DNA of 64,000 nt, taken from positions 62,001 to 126,000 of the forward strand of contig WGMT01000065.1 of assembly GCA_016124945.1 (NCBI GenBank), read 5' to 3'. The first letter of the stretch is position 1, and every line of letters starts with the position of its first letter. Under the pieces are notes generated by a model. It worked only from the letters and a program-made list of their open reading frames with translations, did not search any database and had not been told where the DNA came from. Below are positions 42,598-49,147 of this stretch, piece by piece. Both the position numbers and the translations under genes were made by a program. The stretch is from a bacterium (GTDB taxonomy: Bacteria; Chloroflexota; Anaerolineae; Caldilineales; Caldilineaceae).

Positions 42598-44469
42598 CTA
42601 TTTGGGCATATCGCGTAACCCCGCATACGCCGGTCGATCCCAAATCCCGAACTGGGCCATTTCACTTTCAGGGTTGACGACGCCGAAGTTAAGATTCCAC
42701 GCATAGGCCGGGCCGACCCAACCCCAGCTCTTCATCATCTCGTACGAGCGGACAAGATACTGCGCCTGTTCTTCCGGCGTGATGTCGGCGGCGTACTCGT
42801 AGCCGGGCAGCGGTGTCGGGCTGCTGGCCCAGCCGAACTCTGTGGGCCAAATACGCTTGGCCGAATCGCCATTGGCCACCATCACGTTGCGATAGCGCAG
42901 CATCGTCTCCTGGAAGAAGAACGATGGGTGGTTCTTGAACTCCGGTTCTTGTGGATTGGTGTAACCAAAACGCACATCGGGCGGATTGTTGTAGCCGCTC
43001 GGGTGTGCACCCAAACCGTCGAAACAGGATCGAGCGCCATTCTGGTACATGCGCTGCAAGAAGACAATGTCGTCGATGGCGATGACGCCGTCGTTGACGC
43101 CGGTGGGGGTAAGCCCGGCAGAGATGACGCGCACATTCGGGTCCTGTGCTTTGACGGCGCTGTAACCGTCGCAGAGCAGGCGCACATAGCGCGCCGCGTC
43201 TAGCGGTTCCCGGCCCCATTCGTGATAGAGATTGGGTTCGTTCCACAGTTGCACGGCCTGAACTTTGCCCTGGTAACGGGCCATAAACGCTGTGAGGAAG
43301 TCGGCAAAGTCCTTGGGATCGGCCGGCGGGCCGTCGACGGTGAGGTCGGTATTGGCGGGGCGCGCCCAGCTCGGCGCTTTGACGATAGAGGCCATCACAT
43401 TGACCTCACCATTGTGGAGTGCATTCAGCACGTTGTCGAGATCGCCCCAGTTGTACTGTCCTTTACCGTCGCGCTCGAAATCGCGCCAGGGCACCTGAAA
43501 GCGTACCCAGTTGAAACCGGCGCCCTTGGTGGCGTCCACCACAAAGTTCATGTCGGCGCCGTAGGGTTGAATGCCAAAGCCGTAGCCCAATCCCGTCGCC
43601 GGATTGGGGGTAGGCGCCGGCACAGTGGACGTCGCCGTCGGCTCCGGTGTGCCGCCGGATGAGCCGGGGATCCACAGGCGCTGGCCTACGCGGATCAGGT
43701 TGGGGTTGGTGATGTTGTTGGCCTGCATGATGGCCGACACAGAGGTGCCGAAGCGCACGGCGATGCGCGAGAGCGTGTCCCCTGCTTGGACGGTGTACCA
43801 GAAGCCTTCGCTGGAAGGCGTGCTGGTGGCAGTCGGTTCAGCCGTCTGTGTTGGTTCAGCGGTTTGTGTCGGCGCGGCTGTGGTTGTGGCTGTAGGCGCC
43901 GGCCCTGCTGTGCCGGGAATCCATAACTGCTGGCCCACACGGATCAGGTTGGGGTTGGTGATGTTGTTGGCCTGCACAATGGCCGCAACGGTGACGCCGA
44001 AACGGGCCGCAATGCGCGAGAGGATATCACCTGGCTGCACCGTATACCAGAAGCCATCAGCCGGCGGAGATGTGGGTGAAGAAGTGGGCGATGGCGTGGC
44101 GCCCCCTGTGGGCAACGGCGAAGGAGCGGGTGTGGGTGCTGTTACGCCGGGAATCCACAATTGCTGGCCAACCCGAATCAAATTTGGATTGGCAATGTTG
44201 TTGGCCTGCACAATGGCAGAAACAGTAACGCCATAACGTGCAGCAATCAGCGATAGATAATCGCCGGGTTGTACGGTGTACCAGAAGCCCTCATTCTGCC
44301 AGTTTACCACCGTACGTGGCAATAAGCGGTCGGCAGCGATGACGCCGGTAGACATCATGCCTATCCCCAGCAGCACAGCCGTTAGCAAAACAATCCATCG
44401 TGGCCGACGTAGCCACTTACGTTTTACCCCCGGCGTTTCTTGAGATGTTGGAGATTCTTCCATAACCAC
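42598..44469 (-). CDS. Membrane-anchored or secreted protein with three LysM domains and a glycosidase domain
   Basis: 623 aa. An N-terminal hydrophobic segment (WIVLLTAVLLGIGMMSTGV) is followed by three LysM modules (WYTVQPGDYLSLIAARYGV, WYTVQPGDILSRIAARFGV, WYTVQAGDTLSRIAVRFGT) separated by Thr/Pro linkers. A C-terminal TIM barrel of the GH-A type begins near GYGFGIQPYGADMNF. Likely acid/base E411 is in QLWNEPN and nucleophile E544 in WPTEFGW. LysM binds peptidoglycan or chitin-like chains, so the enzyme probably acts at the cell surface. The substrate is unknown. The GTG at 44469 has the best-placed AAGGA; ATG 44463 is an alternative. Confidence 0.85.
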   Translation of the reverse strand: MVMEESPTSQETPGVKRKWLRRPRWIVLLTAVLLGIGMMSTGVIAADRLLPRTVVNWQNEGFWYTVQPGDYLSLIAARYGVTVSAIVQANNIANPNLIRVGQQLWIPGVTAPTPAPSPLPTGGATPSPTSSPTSPPADGFWYTVQPGDILSRIAARFGVTVAAIVQANNITNPNLIRVGQQLWIPGTAGPAPTATTTAAPTQTAEPTQTAEPTATSTPSSEGFWYTVQAGDTLSRIAVRFGTSVSAIMQANNITNPNLIRVGQRLWIPGSSGGTPEPTATSTVPAPTPNPATGLGYGFGIQPYGADMNFVVDATKGAGFNWVRFQVPWRDFERDGKGQYNWGDLDNVLNALHNGEVNVMASIVKAPSWARPANTDLTVDGPPADPKDFADFLTAFMARYQGKVQAVQLWNEPNLYHEWGREPLDAARYVRLLCDGYSAVKAQDPNVRVISAGLTPTGVNDGVIAIDDIVFLQRMYQNGARSCFDGLGAHPSGYNNPPDVRFGYTNPQEPEFKNHPSFFFQETMLRYRNVMVANGDSAKRIWPTEFGWASSPTPLPGYEYAADITPEEQAQYLVRSYEMMKSWGWVGPAYAWNLNFGVVNPESEMAQFGIWDRPAYAGLRDMPK

Positions 44470-44667
44470 AGTCGGTCCTTTCTAAAAGAAAAATTCTTGA
44501 TACGAGAATGGAGGCGTAGAGCCAATTTTGCCAACGCCTCGTGCAATCAAATGATCTGGAGACATAGAATGTGCAAGATACTCTATACGTCCAATATACT
44601 ATGTTGCTTTTCGTATAGGAAATCGACTGTGCAGATGTCGTAGATTTTGGATAGATTCTTTGAAAAC

Positions 44668-44702
44668 AAAAAGAGGGGCTTGACCCTGTTTGGTCAAGCC
44701 CC
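44668..44702 (-). terminator. Terminator for the small membrane protein gene
   Basis: GGGGCTTGACC...GGTCAAGCCCC stem, 6-nt loop, followed on the minus strand by TCTTTTTGTTTTC. The rest of 44470-44740 shows no gene. Confidence 0.85.
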
Positions 44703-44740
44703 GACGGCATGCGAAGGATGAAGTTGAATAATGCGGTGAA

Positions 44741-44905
44741 TCAGACGGTTTTAGAAAGACGAGCGCCATACTTAACTTCGGAACGAATAGGCTGTTCCCA
44801 TTCATGCACTCGGCTCATGCGGCTGGAGGCACTGACAGCCATAAAGGCGAACAAGCCACTGAGTAATACAGCAGTCATTCCGATCCACAGCAGGGCTATC
44901 AACAT
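44741..44905 (-). CDS. Small single-pass membrane protein, 54 aa
   Basis: ATG with GGAGG eight bases upstream. One hydrophobic helix (MLIALLWIGMTAVLLSGLFA) is followed by a short charged tail containing SRMSRVHEWEQPIRSEV. A strong terminator lies 39 nt downstream, so this is a complete small transcription unit. No family recognised. The overlapping plus-strand frame at 44709-44936 lacks a ribosome site. Confidence 0.65.
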   Translation of the reverse strand: MLIALLWIGMTAVLLSGLFAFMAVSASSRMSRVHEWEQPIRSEVKYGARLSKTV

Positions 44906-44987
44906 GTTTGATTCCTCCAGAATGGTGAACGATTAAGCTGTCTCCATTATGAAACCATCACGCCCCTGCTGCCATAGGTCTTTCGGC

Positions 44988-45623
44988 CTACTCGCCTAAA
45001 CCGGCCTTCAGTTTCCGCTGCCAGGATGCATGCAGATCAGGAATAGTCAGGAGATTCTGGGCAAGATCCGCATCAAACGCCTGGTAGACACAGCGGTTCA
45101 GAGCCTGGATTGATGCATCTGGATGGCTGCGCGATTCCAGTTCCCATCTGTCCCCTGCTTGGACGCTGCCGGGTGTTTCCACCCACAGATAGAAGCCTGT
45201 CCGCAATTCCTTGAGCGTCAGTTCCACCCAGTCGTCCTGTTGCACACGGTAGGCCTGCTTGAAGCAGGGCACACGTGGACCGCTGACGCGGACGCGTGCC
45301 GTCCCTACGCGGTAGACATCGTTGACGCAGATTTCGTCTTCGTCGGCGTTGATCAAGGTCCAGTTTTCGCCGACGTTGCCTGCATCCAACGACATGCCAT
45401 AGTTGTGGTTGAAAAATTCATAGTGCGCCATCGGGTGGCAGCAAATGGCCTGGCTGGGGTTGCCGTGGTTTTTGGTGTCGCTGACCTGATCACCGTCCAG
45501 GCCACGAGGGCCGAGCGCAATCGGCCCTTCGACCAGGGTGCGGAAGATGGAAGATTGCCACGTGCCCTTCTCGTTTGTGTAAGTCTGCGGCTGCCCAATG
45601 TAGATGGAGTGAATCGATATCAT
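44988..45623 (-). CDS. MOSC domain protein (YiiM-like)
   Basis: 211 aa. MOSC beta-barrel with the conserved cysteine in VSGPRVPCFKQAYR, preceded by GDAGNVGEN-like and LINADEDEICVNDVYRVG stretches. YiiM-like MOSC proteins bind molybdenum cofactor and reduce N-hydroxylated compounds. It is the last gene of a three-gene operon, overlapping the FrnE gene by four bases. Two molybdoenzymes are encoded within 8 kb, in keeping with cofactor availability. Confidence 0.85.
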   Translation of the reverse strand: MISIHSIYIGQPQTYTNEKGTWQSSIFRTLVEGPIALGPRGLDGDQVSDTKNHGNPSQAICCHPMAHYEFFNHNYGMSLDAGNVGENWTLINADEDEICVNDVYRVGTARVRVSGPRVPCFKQAYRVQQDDWVELTLKELRTGFYLWVETPGSVQAGDRWELESRSHPDASIQALNRCVYQAFDADLAQNLLTIPDLHASWQRKLKAGLGE

Positions 45624-46231
45624 TGTGCTCTCTCTTGCTGAACCTGTTCCACCGCCGCTTGCAGTGTGGCAACAGGCACCGCACCGGGGATGAGATACTT
45701 CTGCTCAAAGATTAGCGCAGGGACGCCTTGCAGCCCGTATGTGCGCGCCAGATTGATGTCGGCGTCCACCTGTTCAATGTAATTGGGGTCTTCAATGGCG
45801 TCGATCAGGGCATCGGCGTCGAGGCCGACGTTTTCGCCGATCTCACGCAGGACGGTACGGTCTTCGATGTCGCGGGCTTCGAGCCAGTAGGCGTTGAGCA
45901 CCGCTTCGTGGAAGGCATTCCCCTTGCCCATCTCCTCGGCATACTTGACGGCAATCAGCGCCGGGCGACTGTCCAATCCAAACGGGCCGGGGTTCATCTC
46001 AACGCCATACTGTTCACGCGCCGTGGCATAAAGCTGTGGCCGACTTGCCTCAATCTTTGCCCGATACTCCGGTGAGATGGGTGGGCCGCCCTTGGGGCGC
46101 AGTTCAAAGGAATGCCAGTTCAGTTCCACATTGTGGGTGCGTTCTAGCTCCGCCAAACTGACGGAGACGAGGAAGCACCACGGTCAATTAAAGTCAGACC
46201 AGACATCGATCTGGACGGGATTTTCGCTCAT
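45620..46231 (-). CDS. FrnE/DsbA-family thiol oxidoreductase, probable selenoprotein (in-frame TGA at the CPWC position)
   Basis: 203 codons including one TGA. The frame starts at ATG 46231 (AGGA upstream; its ATGA overlaps the upstream gene's stop) and reads MSENPVQIDVWSDFN, TGA at codon 16 (46184-46186), then PWCFLVSVSLAELE. FrnE proteins have C-P-W-C here; TGA replaces exactly the first cysteine while the second, C19, remains. The rest is intact and typical: WHSFELRPKGG, MNPGPFGLDSRP, ARDIEDR and YGLQGVPALIF with the cis-proline. The simplest reading is selenocysteine insertion giving U-P-W-C. The alternative is a nonsense mutation, in which case translation could restart at the TTG at 46156. 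FrnE-type proteins act in thiol-disulfide exchange in the cytoplasm. Confidence 0.75.
46148..46166 (-). promoter_or_regulatory. Putative bacterial SECIS hairpin
   Basis: Downstream of the TGA by 17 nt, the mRNA can form a 7-bp stem CUCCGUC/GGCGGAG with loop AGUUU. Position and size resemble the minimal upper stem-loop recognised by SelB in bacterial selenoprotein mRNAs. Pairing was found by eye, without an energy calculation. Confidence 0.4.
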
Positions 46232-46623
46232 TTTCTTTTCCTTGTGTTGTGGCGGTAGGGGATGCCCACCGCAAAGCCGTTCTCGGCCAGCCACGCTGGA
46301 TCCGGGCCGGTCCATCCAAAGTGTTGAAGATCAACGCGCTCTTCCGCGTCGAAGACGATGCCTTCTTCTTCCAGTAAGAAGCGCTGTTCCATCGTACTCG
46401 AAAGATTGCCGCGGGGGCTAATCTTCCCCTGGCTGTTAATAACCCGCTGCCAAGGGACATCGCTCCCTGCCGGCAGTCCCGCCATGGCATAGCCCACCAT
46501 GCGCGGCGTGCAATGCCCTTCGAACCACGCGATCTGGCCATACGTGGCAACTTGCCCTGGCGGGATCAGGCGCGCAATTTGGAGAATGCGTTGGTAAACG
46601 GGTTTGGTGAGTGGATCGGTCAT
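46228..46623 (-). CDS. Alkyltransferase-like protein (ATL, MGMT family without the acceptor cysteine)
   Basis: 131 aa. It resembles the C-terminal domain of O6-alkylguanine-DNA alkyltransferase: IPPGQVATYGQIAWFEG, RMVGYAMAGLPAGSDVPWQRVINSQGKIS. The active-site PCHR of MGMT is PWQR here, so it cannot accept alkyl groups. ATL proteins bind O6-alkylguanine and recruit nucleotide excision repair. First gene of the ATL-FrnE-MOSC operon; the coding order and overlaps suggest co-expression in a stress response. Confidence 0.88.
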   Translation of the reverse strand: MTDPLTKPVYQRILQIARLIPPGQVATYGQIAWFEGHCTPRMVGYAMAGLPAGSDVPWQRVINSQGKISPRGNLSSTMEQRFLLEEEGIVFDAEERVDLQHFGWTGPDPAWLAENGFAVGIPYRHNTRKRK

Positions 46624-46625
46624 GG

Positions 46626-46806
46626 GAATTTACGATTTACGATTTACGATTTGCGATTGACGATTGCAGAAGGGGGACGAACGACGACAGACGAACGACG
46701 ACAGACGAACGACGACAGACGAACGACGACAGACGAACGTCAAGTCTGTAACAGCAGCGGCAAGAAACTCGACACGACAATCGTCAATCGTCAATCGTCA
46801 ATCGTC
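46626..46806. repeat. Compound heptamer array: ATTTACG, GACGAACGACGACA and AATCGTC
   Basis: It runs from atttacg words (three, then variants) into four copies of the 14-mer GACGAACGACGACA, itself two 7-mers, and after a short spacer into aatcgtc words. The two outer arrays are roughly complementary. The right end supplies the last codons and stop of the P1 peptidase gene. Confidence 0.9.
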
Positions 46807-47896
46807 CATGTTTTCGCATCACAGCACGCACCCGTTCATGCGGCAGCGCGTGGACGGTGTTGCCGTCGCGTCCGTGCATGGTTTGGGCGGCCACCATGGC
46901 GTTGACAATGGCCTCTTCGGTGGCGTGGACGGCGGCTTCGAAGATCGGCGTGATGCGGTCGTTGGGGAGCATGGTCACCTGAGTGGCTTCGCTGCGCTGC
47001 CAGGCGCTGGTGTTGGCGGTGGAGAAGGCCAGGAAGATGTCGCCGGAACTGTTGGCGCCCATGCCGCCCATACGCGCCAACCCAAGCGACGCCCGCTGCG
47101 CCACCCGCCGCAGTTGGTGGGGCAGCAGCGGCGCATCGGTGGCGAGGACAATAATGATCGACCCGGCGCCCATCGGCGCGGCCCCGGCATGAATCTCGGG
47201 CAGCAGATCGGCGATCTCCTGCCCAACGGGGACGCCGACAATCAGCAAATTGCGTCGCGATCCGTAGTTGGCCTGCACCAACGCGCCCACGGTGTAGCCA
47301 CCGTCCTCTTGGGGTAAAACCCGTGAAGATGTGCCAATACCGCCTTTAAACCCATGACAAATCATGCCCGTGCCGCCGCCGACATTGCCTTCTTCCACCG
47401 GCCCCACCGCCGCTGCATCGAGGGCCGCAAAGACATGTTCGGGCTTAACGTGAAAGCCGTTGATGTCGTTGAGCGTGCCGTCGTAGGTTTCGCCTACCAC
47501 AGGCAGGCTCCAGAAGACGTCCCGTTCGAGGGGATGAAAAAGCCTACGCTCCACCGTCCACGCGATGACGGCATCGCGCACGGTGCCCACGCTGTGGGTG
47601 TTGGTGATCATCACCGGCCCTTCCAGCCAGCCCGACTCTTCGATCCAGATTGTGCCCGTCATCTCGCCGTTGCCGTTGAGGACATGCACCCCGGCCATCA
47701 CCGGCGCGTGGATCTGTCCTTGCGGCAGAATCGCCGTCACCCCGGTGCGTACCGGCCCCTGCCCTACGCGCAGCGGTCCTGCGCCCTCAATCAGCGTCGT
47801 GTGCCCCACGTGGACGCCGTCCACATCAGTAATGGCGTTGTGTTGTCCCGGCGTCCCCTCGAAAGGGATATGCAGATCCCGTGCCCGTATTCCCAT
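46784..47896 (-). CDS. P1 family peptidase (DmpA / L-aminopeptidase-D-esterase)
   Basis: 370 aa. An N-terminal nucleophile hydrolase that cleaves itself before a serine. The cleavage segment MGANSSGDIFLAFS has the nucleophile near residue 283, and GTGMICHGFKGGIGTSSR and TNTHSVGTVRDA are also typical. Family members release N-terminal amino acids or amidated D/L residues from peptides. Start at ATG 47896 (MGIRARDLHIPFEG), where homology begins; the longer frame to 47947 is less likely. The C-terminal RLTIDD and TGA are encoded by the CGATTGA-type repeat. Confidence 0.85.
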   Translation of the reverse strand: MGIRARDLHIPFEGTPGQHNAITDVDGVHVGHTTLIEGAGPLRVGQGPVRTGVTAILPQGQIHAPVMAGVHVLNGNGEMTGTIWIEESGWLEGPVMITNTHSVGTVRDAVIAWTVERRLFHPLERDVFWSLPVVGETYDGTLNDINGFHVKPEHVFAALDAAAVGPVEEGNVGGGTGMICHGFKGGIGTSSRVLPQEDGGYTVGALVQANYGSRRNLLIVGVPVGQEIADLLPEIHAGAAPMGAGSIIIVLATDAPLLPHQLRRVAQRASLGLARMGGMGANSSGDIFLAFSTANTSAWQRSEATQVTMLPNDRITPIFEAAVHATEEAIVNAMVAAQTMHGRDGNTVHALPHERVRAVMRKHGRLTIDD

Positions 47897-47964
47897 CACC
47901 CTCACCCTCTCATCATCAACCCACTCAAGGATACATCTCGTCGCCACACCAACTTACTCTACCC

Positions 47965-48028
47965 AATCCCCAGTCCCCAGTCCCCAGTCCCCAATCCCCA
48001 GTCCCCAGTCCCTAATCCCCAATCACCA
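47965..48028. repeat. CCCCAGT/CCCCAAT heptamer array
   Basis: Nine or so consecutive 7-mers of ccccagt or ccccaat, ending in aatcaccaac. It resembles the STRR heptamer arrays described in heterocystous cyanobacteria. It encodes the C-terminal VIGD and stop of the Kelch gene on the minus strand. Confidence 0.88.
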
Positions 48029-48989
48029 ACACAAGCACCTTTCCTTCATTCTCAATCGCGCCGGCGCGGATCGAGCCGCCCAGGGCGTAAATCCTGTCGC
48101 CGACAGTGGCAAGTGGGTGACCATGTAGACCAGTGGGCAGATCGGGTAGCGCAGCCCAACCGCTCCCAGGATCGTAGACTTCAGCCGTGGCAAGGGCCTG
48201 CCACGGCTGCCGATCAAGGACTTCTCCGCCGACGGCCACAATTTTGCCGTTTGCGACTGCTGCGCCGAAGCCGCTACGCGCTTCAAGCATCTCCGGGCCA
48301 TCGCGCCAGGTGTCGGTGACGGGATTATAAATGTCGATGCCGGCCAGTGTGGCGGTGTCGGATTGGCGACCGCCTAGCGCCCACAGTTCGCCGTTGAAGA
48401 CGATGGCGGCCAGGTGTTCGCGGTGACGGGGCAACGGCGCCAACGACGTCCACACATCTGCGGCAGGATCATAACGCAACAAGGCTTCGGTTCCCCCCAC
48501 CCCACCGACGACATAGAGCGCATCATTTAACGCTACCGCCGCGCCCGACATACGGGTTTCGGGCATAGGCGTCCGCTCCGCCCAGACATTGGCGGTAGGA
48601 TCGTAGATCCAGGTGGTGTTGGTGGGCAACCAAGATGTGTTTTGCGCGCCGCCGAAGACGTAGACTTCGCCGCCATAACCGGCGGACATGGCATGGTGCC
48701 GTCCTTGCGGCATGTCGGCCAAAGATGCCCACTCGTTGGTAGCGGGATCGTACGCTTCGAGGGTGCTCAGCCCCAGAAAGCCGCCGGGGATGAAGAATTT
48801 GCCCTCAGTCACGGCCACGGGCATCTCTGATCGGGCCGTGGGCAGCGTGCTCACCTGCACCCACACTCCGGGGACATTGTCCTCGGCGGCGTGGCGAAAC
48901 GTCTCTGGTGCCGCAATCGGGATCCCCCGCTGCTCTGCGCAGCCGGAGAGAAACAGGACAAGGATCACGAGCAATATTCGCTTGTACAC
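48012..48989 (-). CDS. Kelch-repeat lipoprotein
   Basis: 325 aa. The GTG at 48989 begins a lipoprotein signal (MYKRILLVILVLFLSGCA) with AGAAGG upstream; the -10 box at 49053 makes the longer upstream frame untenable. Five to six Kelch blades follow, with motifs such as YVFGGAQ, LYVVGGVGG, LWALGGRQS and IYALGGSIR, each preceded by YDP...W patterns. It probably forms a surface beta-propeller for binding. No catalytic motif. The ending VLVLVIGD comes from repeat sequence. Confidence 0.82.
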   Translation of the reverse strand: MYKRILLVILVLFLSGCAEQRGIPIAAPETFRHAAEDNVPGVWVQVSTLPTARSEMPVAVTEGKFFIPGGFLGLSTLEAYDPATNEWASLADMPQGRHHAMSAGYGGEVYVFGGAQNTSWLPTNTTWIYDPTANVWAERTPMPETRMSGAAVALNDALYVVGGVGGTEALLRYDPAADVWTSLAPLPRHREHLAAIVFNGELWALGGRQSDTATLAGIDIYNPVTDTWRDGPEMLEARSGFGAAVANGKIVAVGGEVLDRQPWQALATAEVYDPGSGWAALPDLPTGLHGHPLATVGDRIYALGGSIRAGAIENEGKVLVLVIGD

Positions 48990-49052
48990 AGTACACCTTC
49001 TGGAATTTGGGGTTGGAGACGATCGCTCATCAAACCTTAACGCACTACACAA

Positions 49053-49061
49053 ATTATAGCA
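49053..49061 (-). promoter_or_regulatory. Extended -10 promoter for the Kelch lipoprotein gene
   Basis: On the minus strand TGCTATAAT lies 64 nt upstream of the GTG start, the fourth occurrence of this string at a gene start in the window. Confidence 0.5.
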
Positions 49062-49147
49062 CAAAAGGAGAGAGCAAGGGCCGGACAGCGTGATGCATGT
49101 TGCAAGATCGGCATGCGCAACGCTTCTCTTCCGTGCTTTGCCTTTCG

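Noticed and set aside
46680..46740. Four GACGAACGACGACA units as a possible CRISPR array
   Set aside because: The units are directly tandem without spacers, and no cas genes are present. They fit the 7-bp word repeats.
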